Shown here in pieces: positions 17,490 to 26,284 of a stretch of 64,000 bases of DNA. Under the pieces are notes generated by a model. The model was not told the origin of the DNA. It did no database searches and saw only the letters and a list, made by a program, of their open reading frames with translations. Location of the stretch: assembly GCF_000648615.1 (NCBI RefSeq), contig NZ_JFZC01000038.1, positions 1-64,000 on the forward strand, in the 5' to 3' direction. Position numbers and translations under genes: made by a program. The stretch comes from Sporolactobacillus terrae DSM 11697. GTDB lineage: Bacteria; Bacillota; Bacilli; Bacillales; Sporolactobacillaceae. The first letter of the stretch is position 1. Each line of letters opens with the position of its first letter.

Positions 17490-17825
17490 TCATTCTCGAT
17501 AAGGCTTGCTAGTTGAGGACTGCAATTGCCTTCTAATCGCATAAGATTATCCCGGGACATATTATCTAGAAAATGGTTGATAATTTGAGAACCATAATTG
17601 AGACAGTACTGAGATTAATCCATTTGTTGTCACCAGCAGACCTTTTGATAATCGCGCATTAAGGATGGCGAACATGAGCTCCTTCGTCCATGGCGTATCC
17701 CCTCCGCACCTACACCCATCCAGAACGAATTGATCGGCATCGGTACAGAACCTCATTAGATCGCCATCCTTCATTCAGGTTGATTGAAAGATGAAAATCC
17801 TGCAAAACATGATGTTGAAGTAAGC
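17490..17825 (-). pseudogene. decayed copy of the IstB/DnaC-like ATPase gene
   Basis: Read on the minus strand this stretch matches the C-terminal half of the intact gene at 21560-22372. Both contain a PW(S/T)KELMFAILNARLSK block followed by LLVTTN, and the DNA matches continue to both sides. The Walker B region is damaged, the N-terminal half is missing, and stops or frameshifts interrupt the C-terminus. The same repeat and FLP sequences flank both copies, so it belongs to a duplicated block. Confidence 0.8.
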
Positions 17826-18022
17826 TTCACTTCAAACCAATAGCGTTTACTTAACAGGCCATAAACAATAGTTATAAATTACTACGCTGAAAATTGTAAC
17901 AATTATAAATAATTTAAAACTTATGAAAAATTTGTTAACAAACAACAAAATGTATTTACTTTTCATCACTAGCGTTGCAGTAATTAAAGCTGATGATTCA
18001 AAATACTAGGAATGTTCGGATT

Positions 18023-19262
18023 TAAGGTGGTTAGCCAACAAAAAAATCCTTTACAATGGAAGGATAGGTGATTCTATCCAAATCCAAAGAAAAGGATTTA
18101 CGCATGGATAAGAATACACATCTCTCTTCATTTTCGCAATGGTTAAATCAGATAGATTTTAAACAGCTTGACGAAACACTCGGACAAACCGGCGGTGACA
18201 AGTATGTGAAAAAGCTGACGACAAAGGCCTATATGACCCTTTTTCTGTATGCTCATCTTCAGAAAGAAGACAGTCTGCGTTCGATTTCGGACTGTGTCTT
18301 AGGTGAAGAGCTTCAGAAAGCAACGGGTCTTTCGTCGATCAGCGCCTCACAACTCTCAAGAAAAAATAACTCGGTTGACCCTCAACTGTTGATGACGATC
18401 TTTCTTGATCTCGTCGCCAAAATTAAAGGCAAACGAGCGCCCAAAATTGATGAACGGCTTAAGGTTGTGGATTCGACGACGATACCCCTGAATGCTCAGC
18501 GATATCCATGGGCTCACTTTCGCAAAACCAAAGCCGGTGTCAAGCTGCACCTTCGCCTTGTCTTTATGGGAAAAGGGCAAGTGTTTCCGGAAAAAGCAGT
18601 CCTTACATCAGCTCAAGTCAATATCCGCTCGCAACTCGATGTGCTCGTTGACGAGAAAGAAGCCATGTATGTCTTTGATCGAGGCTATGTGGACTACCAG
18701 GCCTTTGATCGTTTTTCAGAAGAGGGGATGTTCTTTGCTTCCCGTTTAAAAAAGAACGCCGTAATCCATGTCCTGCACGACTATAAAGTACCCGAGAAAA
18801 GTTCTATTTTATCGGATCAAATGATCCTGCTGGGCGGCGTTCAAAACCAAACGGAAAATGCCTTCCGTCTAATCGTGGCTAAAGACGATCAGGGTAAGAA
18901 CATCCGGATCATCACCAATCGCTTTGACTTGTCGGCGACAGAAATCAGTGATGTCTATCGCCATCGATGGGCCATCGAACTTTTCTTCAAATGGCTGAAA
19001 CAACATGTACGGATTCGAACGTTTTATGGACAAAGTGAGACGGCTGTCCAAAATCAACTACTTTTGGCATTGATTCATTACAGTCTATTCGTTTTGATTC
19101 AGCAGAAACTTGAAACAACGCGTTCAGTTCTTCAACTGACCCGATGGTTCAAAGCTGTGCTTTGGAAATCCTGTGAGCAATGGTTCCGCCGTATTCGTTT
19201 TCAAATGGAGAAACGGAAACGAGTAACCTAAGGGCACCTTTAAAGGCTGTCGACACCTTGAC
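18023..19262 (+). mobile_element. IS4-family insertion sequence
   Basis: An apparently complete element of about 1.24 kb. The ends read inward as imperfect inverted repeats: AAGGTGGTTAGCC near 18025 and, on the opposite strand, AAGGTGTCGACAGCC near 19260. It holds one uninterrupted DDE transposase gene. Exact ends and target duplications could not be fixed by eye. It sits directly beside the truncated HMGL-like fragment, so its insertion may have helped break that gene. Confidence 0.7.
18104..19231 (+). CDS. IS4-family transposase (DDE)
   Basis: The 375-residue transposase keeps the three catalytic blocks: Asp in VVDSTTIPL, Asp in FDRGYVDY, and the YREK signature in YRHRWAIELFFKWLKQH, where the Glu completes DDE. 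I start it at ATG 18104 (MDKNTHLSSF), which has AAAGGA upstream; the open frame extends 12 codons further. No frameshift or stop is seen, so it is potentially active. Confidence 0.88.
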   Translation: MDKNTHLSSFSQWLNQIDFKQLDETLGQTGGDKYVKKLTTKAYMTLFLYAHLQKEDSLRSISDCVLGEELQKATGLSSISASQLSRKNNSVDPQLLMTIFLDLVAKIKGKRAPKIDERLKVVDSTTIPLNAQRYPWAHFRKTKAGVKLHLRLVFMGKGQVFPEKAVLTSAQVNIRSQLDVLVDEKEAMYVFDRGYVDYQAFDRFSEEGMFFASRLKKNAVIHVLHDYKVPEKSSILSDQMILLGGVQNQTENAFRLIVAKDDQGKNIRIITNRFDLSATEISDVYRHRWAIELFFKWLKQHVRIRTFYGQSETAVQNQLLLALIHYSLFVLIQQKLETTRSVLQLTRWFKAVLWKSCEQWFRRIRFQMEKRKRVT

Positions 19263-19369
19263 ACTGATTAACTGGATAAAACTGTAAAATGGATCGAGTC
19301 ACCTTTTAGGTGGACATTAACTTTTTTAGTTTTGGCAGAAAAAATATAATTTCCGAATATTCTCTTAAA

Positions 19370-19758
19370 ATTCATGCAACGCTAGTGATGAGATTATCAA
19401 TATTTTACTGGATTTTAATATTAGAAGAATTCGACTCTCGGACACAGTTGGCACAGCGACCCCGTCTTTATGCAGACATAAATTTGAACGATTGTCGGTG
19501 TCTGCAAAGCCTCAGCCGAAGTTTGGGTTTCATGGGCATAACGATTTGGGAATGGCATTAGCCAATACAATTGAATCCTTAAAGGGTTCCTCCTGCGACT
19601 ATGCAGATACAACATTACTGGGGATCGGTGAGAGGACGGGGAACTGTGATTTTTTACAGCTGATACGCATTGCTCGGCCGATCTTTAATTTTGGTGTGTC
19701 TATTGAAAGAGCAGAAGACATCCAAAAAAAGTTTCTGAAAATCACGCGTTTGTTATAG
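19370..19758 (+). pseudogene. HMGL-like synthase fragment (homocitrate/isopropylmalate synthase type)
   Basis: A continuous frame without a proper start reads RIRLSDTVGTATPS, then KFGFHGHNDLGMALANTIE, then YADTTLLGIGERTGNCDF. These are the metal-binding HxHND block and the GxGERxGN motif of the isopropylmalate/homocitrate synthase TIM barrel. Only the middle of the barrel is left; the N-terminal third and the C-terminal domain are gone. The AnfO-family gene next to it makes a NifV-like (homocitrate synthase) origin attractive, but a LeuA-like origin is not excluded. Confidence 0.75.
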
Positions 19759-19923
19759 AGTTGCGTGTTCACATCAGCTATTTTCCTGCTTTTAATTGAC
19801 TGATAATTACATTTATTTCATGGTAATCACTTCTGCAGGCAATCATAAGCGACACCTTTATTTTGACAAGAGGAAGCTAGGGACAAGCAGCTAAGCTAGG
19901 CATGAAGCAGGGGGAGGGTAACA

Positions 19924-20541
19924 ATGGCTAAGCTCGTAGTGTTTTCATCGGAAAACGGACTGTGCCCATTTAAAATGGCCGATCAATTGATTGTTTATGA
20001 AAAGATCGAAAAAAGATGGGTGATTAACAGAAAAATAAAAATGAATAATCAACAGCCGCGCTCTATTCGGGCACAAAGAAAGTATGTTGAGGAGCTACTT
20101 CCTTTGATTTATGATTGCAAAATTCTTGTCGGGAAAGAGATTAGCGGAATTCCTTATGTCGTTTTTGACAAAGCCGGGTTTCATGTTTTTCAGGTAAATC
20201 AACTCTCGGATGAACAGTTTGAAGCAATCATCCGAGAAATCCATTCCATTGAAAGCGACAATGCGGTTAAGAAAGAAATTTTGAAAAAAGCAGTACCGGT
20301 ACCGACTGAAAATAAAGATGTCTATTTTTTAGATTTGATCAAACTTCAGAAGAGATTTCCAGAAGTCACGTCAAAACAGGCGTTAAAGCCCTTTATATCC
20401 CAGACTCCCTTTCTAGAACTGCATTTATATTGCAAGCATACACCACCATGGATTGAAAGGGACGGCAGATATATCGTCGAATCGAAACCGGCGAAAAGCG
20501 ACCAATATATTGTTATCAAAGCCAAACCCAATCATAAATAA
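19924..20541 (+). CDS. AnfO-family (Fe-only nitrogenase accessory-like) protein
   Basis: A 205-residue protein starting MAKLVVFSSENG behind a GGGGGAGGG ribosome site. The N-terminal half has the AnfO pattern: an intact VYEK element, then LIYDCKILVGKEISGIPY and AGFHVFQV, a fold resembling dinitrogenase iron-molybdenum-cofactor-binding proteins. The C-terminal part contains SKQALKPFISQTPFLELHLYCKHTPPWI, with a Cys-His pair. AnfO accompanies the iron-only nitrogenase of diazotrophs; its role outside that setting is unknown. No nitrogenase structural genes are in the window. Confidence 0.65.
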   Translation: MAKLVVFSSENGLCPFKMADQLIVYEKIEKRWVINRKIKMNNQQPRSIRAQRKYVEELLPLIYDCKILVGKEISGIPYVVFDKAGFHVFQVNQLSDEQFEAIIREIHSIESDNAVKKEILKKAVPVPTENKDVYFLDLIKLQKRFPEVTSKQALKPFISQTPFLELHLYCKHTPPWIERDGRYIVESKPAKSDQYIVIKAKPNHK

Positions 20542-20623
20542 TAAATTCAAATCACGAACCGTCTGTTGCGAAAACAGAGGATTTTCAGTATGAACTCAGA
20601 AGGGTCGATGAAGGAGGACAACG

Positions 20624-21136
20624 ATGGAATCGAAAAAGGCCAGAGAATCATTTTCAGTGACCTCAATTCACGTTTTACCAAACGATACAAATAACCATGG
20701 CACATTTTTCGGTGGAAAACTGATGATGCATGTGGATAATATTTCTTTAACGGCTGCCACTCGCCATTCGCGCAGGCTCGTTGTAACTGCTTCTATTGAT
20801 TCGGTTGATTTTCTGCGACCGATCTATGCGGGTTCGTCAGTTTGCTTAGAGGCATTTGTGACATGGAGTCACAACACCTCGATGGAAGTATTTGTGAAAA
20901 TTATTGATGAAAATCTTAAAACCGGTGTACGTCAATTATGCACGACGTGCTTTTTAACTTTCGTAGCACTTGATGACTATGGAAAGCCGACTTTAGTTCC
21001 TAAAGTAATTCCTGAAACCGAGGAGGAACAGTTCCTTTTTGAAAGTGCAGAAAACCGTTATCAGAGTCGGAAAAAACGCAAACAGCAAACGAAAGAATTT
21101 ACTGCAGGACTGACGCTTGAGAAACCTTGGGAATAA
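20624..21136 (+). CDS. acyl-CoA thioesterase (hotdog fold, YkhA-like)
   Basis: A 170-residue hotdog-fold protein with the motif HGTFFGGKLMMHVDN, the CoA-thioesterase active-site region including an aspartate. It should hydrolyse medium- or long-chain acyl-CoA esters, as the YkhA/YciA group does. A strong ribosome site (GAAGGAGG) precedes the ATG. The C-terminal 35 residues are charged and variable. Confidence 0.88.
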   Translation: MESKKARESFSVTSIHVLPNDTNNHGTFFGGKLMMHVDNISLTAATRHSRRLVVTASIDSVDFLRPIYAGSSVCLEAFVTWSHNTSMEVFVKIIDENLKTGVRQLCTTCFLTFVALDDYGKPTLVPKVIPETEEEQFLFESAENRYQSRKKRKQQTKEFTAGLTLEKPWE

Positions 21137-21177
21137 CTGTCTTATTTTGCGCCACAAGCATCTTCATTTTGGACGAC

Positions 21178-21305
21178 GCTTCTCAGGGTACGACGCCAGA
21201 AACTTTATTGCGCAAATTTAAGTTATTGACGAACAAAGATTTGAGCGGCAAAAGTGACACTGCTTGATTCGGAAGAGCTTGAAGCGCCGCTATGTCTGAT
21301 CAATC
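21178..21305 (+). pseudogene. 3' end of a second FLP/Crp gene
   Basis: The DNA closely follows the last 130 bp of the intact FLP-type gene: ACGACGCCAGAAAC, CGCAAATTTAAGTTATT, and GATTCGGAAGAGCTTGAAGCG all have counterparts at 17060-17187. Small deletions shift the frame, and the remaining 5' part of the gene is absent. It is one arm of a duplicated block. Confidence 0.8.
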
Positions 21306-21311
21306 AAAAAG

Positions 21312-21349
21312 AGGGTGTCTCAAAAGTCAATTGACTTTTGAGACACCCT
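21312..21349. terminator. 38-bp perfect inverted repeat (terminator-like)
   Basis: Two 19-bp arms, AGGGTGTCTCAAAAGTCAA and its exact complement, meet without a loop and are followed by AAAAAA. It could end transcripts from the left; such GTGTCTCAAAAGT palindromes are frequent in Bacilli next to the dispersed repeat found here. Confidence 0.65.
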
Positions 21350-21364
21350 TAAAAAACGTCTATT

Positions 21365-21545
21365 TTGGGATTAAGCGCGAAGATGCGAGACTCCTGCGGA
21401 GCGTTCCCGTTGATCGCGAGCCGGAGGAGACCCCGCAACCCTTACAGGATCAGTCGAGGAGGCTCCTGGATCGCCCGCGGTCGCGCTCTGTTGATGCGAG
21501 CAGCTGGAGTGCCCGTCAGGCCAAAGTTAATGAATCAAAGCCGAC
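21365..21545 (+). repeat. dispersed repeat copy R2
   Basis: Contains GAAGATGCGAGACTCCTGCGG, GGAGACCCCGC, a GGAGGCTCCTGG block, GCCCGCGG and GTTGATGCGAGCAGCTGGAGTG. These blocks recur in the other copies. It lies between the FLP remnant and the intact helicase-loader gene, the same relative position as copy R1. Confidence 0.75.
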
Positions 21546-21559
21546 GCCGTTATTTCTTT

Positions 21560-22372
21560 TTACTGTTCATCATCCTCGATAAAGCGTGCAAGACGATGGC
21601 TGTAGTCACCGTCTAAGTGTACAAGATCCGCTTTGGACATATTCTCTAGAAAACGGTCGATAATTTTAGGACCGTAATCGAGATCGAGTTCTGAGATTGA
21701 TCGATTTGTCGTCACCAGCAGACTTTTCGATAATCGCGCATTGAGTATGGCGAACATGAGCTCCTTCGACCATGGAGTAATCCCTTCTGCACCAACGTCA
21801 TCCAGAATGAGCAGATCGGCATCGGCGATGAAGGTCATCAGATCGCGTTCAGTGAGCGTACTCTCCTTCGTCCAGGTTGATTTAAAGATGAGCTTTAGAG
21901 CTGGAACATCGATAAATAAGCATGTTTTATGATATTTTTGGTCAAGCAGTTTACTGATCCCCACGGCTAAATGCGATTTTCCGAGGCCGGGTTTGCCATA
22001 ATAGAACATTCTCGCCGGCTTATTTTCTCCTATTTTTTCAACAAATTCAACGGCATGTTCAACGGCATGGATCTGTGACGCATTCTGAGCGGAAAAATTT
22101 TTTAATGTCGCCTGTTTTAAGGCATCGTTGATCGTCGACAGTTCGTAAAAGCGTTCACGCTTGATTCTGTCGGCCTCTTGTAGCGCTTGCTGAGAAAACG
22201 AGCAGTCACAAGGCTCGGTGATCGTCGTCCATGAACCTTTTCGCGGCCCGCCGATCATGCGCATTTTATAGACATTCAACGCTCTGCCGCAATTGCGGCA
22301 ATGGCTCACATTGACTAAGGTTCGCTTCAAATTGATGCCATCTGCATTTAAGAAATTAGCTAAGCGACGCAT
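21560..22372 (-). CDS. DnaC/IstB-like ATPase (helicase-loader type)
   Basis: A 270-residue AAA+ ATPase. Near residues 23-57 four cysteines (HCRNCG and CDC) suggest a zinc site, then come Walker A (YGKPGLGKSHLA, about 124-135) and Walker B (LLILDDVGAE, about 190), and TTNRS as sensor. This is the DnaI/DnaC/IstB clade. The zinc-like N-terminus and lack of an IstA partner favour a phage- or plasmid-type helicase loader rather than an IS21 helper. A decayed paralogue lies at 17490-17825. It follows the cobalamin operon on the same strand. Confidence 0.78.
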   Translation of the reverse strand: MRRLANFLNADGINLKRTLVNVSHCRNCGRALNVYKMRMIGGPRKGSWTTITEPCDCSFSQQALQEADRIKRERFYELSTINDALKQATLKNFSAQNASQIHAVEHAVEFVEKIGENKPARMFYYGKPGLGKSHLAVGISKLLDQKYHKTCLFIDVPALKLIFKSTWTKESTLTERDLMTFIADADLLILDDVGAEGITPWSKELMFAILNARLSKSLLVTTNRSISELDLDYGPKIIDRFLENMSKADLVHLDGDYSHRLARFIEDDEQ

Positions 22373-22410
22373 GGTGACACCAGCCTTTATGAGACGGATT
22401 AACGCTGCAC

Positions 22411-22995
22411 TTATTTCTTAGTATCATGCTTATTCCCCCGAAAGACGCGAGCACTTCGAACATAGTCAACATCCTTTACATGGAGCCGAAAGTTGGCAAC
22501 GCGTGCAGCGGCAAAAAAGTAATCAGAGAGACGGTTGATATAGCGCAAGGGTAGAGAGGACAGTGCCTGATCCTGCTTCATAAGACCTGCGATGCATCGC
22601 TCGGCTCGCCGTGCCACGGTGCGGGCGATGTGGAGCGAGGCAGATGCGGCAGTCCCTCCAGGAAGAATAAAGCGTTCAATGTTCGGCGCTTCATCGGTTA
22701 ACGCATCGATCCGCTTCTCCAGCCAATCGACCATTTCTTGGTGTAATTTGTTCGGTCGTTCCTTAATCACGCTTGCCAGATCGCTGCCGCAGTCAAACAA
22801 TTCATGTTGAATCTTCTCCAAGTCATCCAAAAGATCCTGAAATAGGGCGGGATCAAGCTGGGCAATGGCCAACCCGACAAAACTATTGGTTTCGTCAACC
22901 GTTCCATAGGCCTCGATTCGAATGTCGTCCTTATCCCGCCGACCGCCAATGATGCTTGTCTGCCCCTTGTCACCCGTTCGCGTATAAATTGCCAT
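22411..22995 (-). CDS. pduO: PduO-type cob(I)alamin adenosyltransferase
   Basis: The 194-residue protein converts cob(I)alamin and ATP to adenosylcobalamin. It begins IYTRTGDKGQTSIIGG, the ATP-binding signature, with the RxxxY-type AYGTVDETNSFVG block following and a RRAER helix near the C-terminus. It stands in line with the B12-dependent ribonucleotide reductase, whose cofactor it makes, and with the putative B12 importer genes. Co-transcription from nrdJ is likely, given the short gaps. Confidence 0.93.
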   Translation of the reverse strand: MAIYTRTGDKGQTSIIGGRRDKDDIRIEAYGTVDETNSFVGLAIAQLDPALFQDLLDDLEKIQHELFDCGSDLASVIKERPNKLHQEMVDWLEKRIDALTDEAPNIERFILPGGTAASASLHIARTVARRAERCIAGLMKQDQALSSLPLRYINRLSDYFFAAARVANFRLHVKDVDYVRSARVFRGNKHDTKK

Positions 22996-23039
22996 GGTTT
23001 TTCACTTCTTTCGTCAGCATTGCTTCAGTTCTAAAGTCT

Positions 23040-23468
23040 TTAAAACTTGCTATAGTACCAGACGATCTGATCATTTTTTTGAACCTTTACGGCACCAGCG
23101 CCGACATTGGGCTGTTTGCCGTTAACGGTGAACAGCCAGCCGGCGTTCTTTGAGGCTTTTTTGTTGTTTAAGCTTGTCACATAGACCATTTTGCCACTGC
23201 CGCTGCTGCTCATTTCGAGATGCTGTTTTTTACTGAATTTTTGAAGCAGGCTAAAGACGGTTTCGTTTTTTGAAAATGCGATTTTGCCTTCTTGTACATG
23301 GGAACCGTTCTTAATACTGATAAAAGCGCTTGGAGCAGCAGTTTGAGCCGCATGTGCGGCTGGGTTTGCTGCAGCGTTCTGCGCCGTCTGATGCCCGGCC
23401 CAAAAGCCTGCACCAAATAATACGGCGGCTGCAAGTAGCGCAATGATGACGCGATAAATGGTTTTCAT
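23040..23468 (-). CDS. membrane-anchored DUF4430 protein (candidate cobalamin-binding)
   Basis: A 142-residue protein with an N-terminal membrane anchor or signal (residues 5-25), an Ala-rich linker, and a DUF4430 domain from about residue 50 to the end. The key block is NAGWLFTVNGKQPNVGAGAVKV, with IVWYYSKF at the C-terminus. DUF4430 resembles the C-terminal domain of eukaryotic cobalamin carriers such as transcobalamin. Its place between the ECF S component and the adenosyltransferase suggests that it presents B12 at the cell surface; this role is inferred. Confidence 0.78.
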   Translation of the reverse strand: MKTIYRVIIALLAAAVLFGAGFWAGHQTAQNAAANPAAHAAQTAAPSAFISIKNGSHVQEGKIAFSKNETVFSLLQKFSKKQHLEMSSSGSGKMVYVTSLNNKKASKNAGWLFTVNGKQPNVGAGAVKVQKNDQIVWYYSKF

Positions 23469-23501
23469 TAGTTTTGTCTCCTCTTCGTGTAGGGTGTTTG
23501 C

Positions 23502-24002
23502 TTAACGGGTCTGTTTGTTCAATTTACGGGCTTCAGCTGCGAAGACTTTGAACAAAAGCGGAGAAAACAAACCGAAAATGAGATTGCCTGCCGCGTGATA
23601 GAGATCAAAAGGCAGTCCGCTGATCCATAGACCGACGACCGTTAAGGGATTTTGGGTGAAAACAAAATAGGACAAGGCCATGATCATACCAAACACTAAT
23701 CCGCTCACGACCAGCCATAAGAAATAGAGCCACCGCTTCTGTGGAAGCAGCGCGGACAGGAGTCCGATCAATCCCCACGCGACAAGGTGAAAAAGTGTCC
23801 AGTAACCGAGACCGAGAAACAGATCGGAGACCAGCGCGGTTAACAACCCTTCCGCAGCCCCCATTTTCCAGCCAAAAAACCATCCGGTCAGAATGATGAT
23901 GAGTGTTGCCGGTTGGATATTTACTCCGTGAATCGCAAGTCGGCCGGCGACCGCGGCTGCAGTCAGCAAAGCGAGCAGTGTCATTTTATGAATGGCCAGC
24001 AT
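23502..24002 (-). CDS. ECF transporter S component (probable cobalamin specificity)
   Basis: A 166-residue membrane protein with five to six helices in the ECF S-component pattern (for example ALLTAAAVAGRLAIHG at the first helix). I start it at the ATG at 24002, preceded by GGAGGG on the minus strand; the open frame starts 12 codons earlier, inside nrdJ. Context (nrdJ, DUF4430 protein, adenosyltransferase) suggests vitamin B12 as in the CbrT type. The shared energising module (EcfA, EcfA', EcfT) is not in the window. Confidence 0.78.
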   Translation of the reverse strand: MLAIHKMTLLALLTAAAVAGRLAIHGVNIQPATLIIILTGWFFGWKMGAAEGLLTALVSDLFLGLGYWTLFHLVAWGLIGLLSALLPQKRWLYFLWLVVSGLVFGMIMALSYFVFTQNPLTVVGLWISGLPFDLYHAAGNLIFGLFSPLLFKVFAAEARKLNKQTR

Positions 24003-24022
24003 CAAGATACCCTCCAGGTCAC

Positions 24023-26248
24023 TTATTTTACAGGACAAGCGCCACCGACGCAGTCGCTTTGACCGACGATTTCAAGGTCTTTCTGTTCCTTGAGACGGAG
24101 CGTTTGATAGAGTTCAGCAACATCCGCACGAATTTTGGCTTTGCGCTCAAGATACTTTTCTTTACTGATTGGCTCTTTTGGTGCCTGAGCGAAGCCGTGT
24201 CCGCTGTAGGGAAGCAGCGAGGTTGACTTGCACCGTGTTCGGTATTGCTGAAGCAGACCGGCAATCTTTGAAGCTTCCTCTATATGAAACGTAATGGTGC
24301 AGCTGACCGAGTTGTCGGCCCAGTAGGTTTGCAGAAACAGCTGCGTCGCAAACTGTTCGCCGATCGATACATCATTTGCGGATACAAAGCCTTGATGATC
24401 GGCACTGCCGGCTTTGACCGGGAATTCGACGACCATCGTATTCTCAGAGTATACATCTTTTTCGATCGTATAGCCGGCTTGTTGCAGCACAGGCAGCAAA
24501 GGATCACTGTCCTGAAAACGGATGCGTTGAATCAAGTATTTATCAAAACTAAAGTGCATCCCTTCGGATATCCCGACAAGCTTTGAGACCGTTCCGGATG
24601 GCTTGACGGTCGTGTGTTTGATTGATGGACTGCAGCCGAGTGTCTGGGAATACTGTTGATCGGCTTTGACGACCATTTGATAAAAGGCATCAACACGTTG
24701 TGCCGCTTGCTCATTAAAAATTGGCTTTTGATACAAGGTTCCGCTTTCTGGATCTTGAGCATCCACAAAGCCGCTGATGAGACGTTCGCCAAATCGTTTG
24801 AGTACCCAGTCTTGGATGCCGCTCATTGAGATGCCGATACGCCGGTTTTTCTCGATAATTGTTCTTGAGCATTGCCAATCATAGTGCGAGAACGTGACGC
24901 GTTTGGCATAGCGGACGGCAAGACTGAAGACTTCTTCCATCGACCAGCCCATCTCTTCTGCAATCCCGGGGAAGACTTCAAATAAGTTGCAGGGTTCGCC
25001 GTTTCCTAATGAGATTTCGCCGCAGGGGTTGGTTCCTTCTGCATCAGCGTCGATGCCTGGCTGACGACCGTCTGCAAACCGCCCGTAGTTGCGGATGTTG
25101 TCCAGATTGACGATACCCGGTTCTCCATTTTTGGCAATCGCCTCGGCAACCGCATCGTAGTGATTAAAGTCAGGGGTGACCAGCACACTGTTGTTTGAGG
25201 CCCAGCGATGATCCATTAATTGTTCCTGATCCTGTTTCATCGTGACGAAGGCTTGGTCGTCCGGATCACCAAGGGCAATTTCTGCACTGCGGCGCACATT
25301 GCCGGCAACGACATTTTTGCCGATTAAATTGCAGATGTCCGTACAGTCCACGGATGTGAGCGATTTCCCGTTTGCCTGATTCAGCACACGGTTTACTGCG
25401 CCCAGCATTTCGATGAACGGAACAGGACCTGCGGCTACACCGCCGAATCCTTTAATTTTTTTCCCTTTTTCACGAATCGCGCTGACATCGATGACCACAT
25501 GTGATGCATGGTCAATCATCGACGAGAAGTGGGCATCAATGAGCAGGGCATTCGATTCCACCCATCCTTCGCGTGTATCCGGCGTTTGGTAGCAGAGACA
25601 AGCTGTGCGGTCATGATCCTTATACCAGGTATCGGCATCTTGCGCGCCCGCCTCAAGTGCTGCTGCGTAATCGCCATTTTCTTTACTGATCAGAATATCA
25701 AGTTTCACGTGACGCGTCACCGGAGGGATTTGACGAATATTTGCTCTGGAAACGGAGAAACCGACACCACCGCCTTTCATTAATTCGTCAAACAGGAAGG
25801 AGAAGGGCATGGATACGGCCGGCTGCTCTTTCTTCAGATAGAAAGGAACGATATGACTGTCCCCATAGGCTTGGGGACGAATCGCAATAAACCAGCAATT
25901 ATTCAATGCATCGCCGACACGCTGCTGATAGTCCGTACCGGAGATCCAAAGGTTGCGTCCTGATGGGGTGGAGGCAAGGCTGTAAATAAGTTTAAATAAG
26001 CGCTCGGCTTCTTTTCCAAGTTCATGGACGGTTGCTTCGGATACCGGATCCGTATGGAGTCTCGGATCCAGATTTATATTGCCTTCAACCACCCGCCTTA
26101 CTGTTTCGTCCCATTCTTCGTAGCGGCCAAACGGCTCAATCCAGCGGGCATAGGTTCTTTTATAGGTGACCCATCCGAGTTCGCCCCAGTGTGGCTGAAC
26201 GTCCGACTTTATCTTTTGTATGTAAGCATCTGATAACTTAATCTGCAT
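24023..26248 (-). CDS. nrdJ: adenosylcobalamin-dependent ribonucleoside-triphosphate reductase
   Basis: The 741-residue monomeric class II reductase matches the Lactobacillus leichmannii enzyme (739 residues). The disulfide pair is Cys118 and Cys420, the thiyl-radical residue is Cys409 in NPCGE with Glu411, and the C-terminal shuttle cysteines are Cys733 and Cys738 in DCVGGACPVK; L. leichmannii has 119, 419, 408, 731 and 736. It makes deoxynucleotides without oxygen or iron but needs B12, which the next three genes appear to supply. Two NrdR-like boxes lie upstream. Confidence 0.97.
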   Translation of the reverse strand: MQIKLSDAYIQKIKSDVQPHWGELGWVTYKRTYARWIEPFGRYEEWDETVRRVVEGNINLDPRLHTDPVSEATVHELGKEAERLFKLIYSLASTPSGRNLWISGTDYQQRVGDALNNCWFIAIRPQAYGDSHIVPFYLKKEQPAVSMPFSFLFDELMKGGGVGFSVSRANIRQIPPVTRHVKLDILISKENGDYAAALEAGAQDADTWYKDHDRTACLCYQTPDTREGWVESNALLIDAHFSSMIDHASHVVIDVSAIREKGKKIKGFGGVAAGPVPFIEMLGAVNRVLNQANGKSLTSVDCTDICNLIGKNVVAGNVRRSAEIALGDPDDQAFVTMKQDQEQLMDHRWASNNSVLVTPDFNHYDAVAEAIAKNGEPGIVNLDNIRNYGRFADGRQPGIDADAEGTNPCGEISLGNGEPCNLFEVFPGIAEEMGWSMEEVFSLAVRYAKRVTFSHYDWQCSRTIIEKNRRIGISMSGIQDWVLKRFGERLISGFVDAQDPESGTLYQKPIFNEQAAQRVDAFYQMVVKADQQYSQTLGCSPSIKHTTVKPSGTVSKLVGISEGMHFSFDKYLIQRIRFQDSDPLLPVLQQAGYTIEKDVYSENTMVVEFPVKAGSADHQGFVSANDVSIGEQFATQLFLQTYWADNSVSCTITFHIEEASKIAGLLQQYRTRCKSTSLLPYSGHGFAQAPKEPISKEKYLERKAKIRADVAELYQTLRLKEQKDLEIVGQSDCVGGACPVK

Positions 26249-26284
26249 TATTTTACTCCTCTCGACGATGTTTCCTGCTCATCG

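Noticed and set aside
21560-22372. IS21 istB
   Set aside because: The protein belongs to the same clade, but there is no istA, no IS21 ends, and a cysteine-rich N-terminus typical of helicase loaders.
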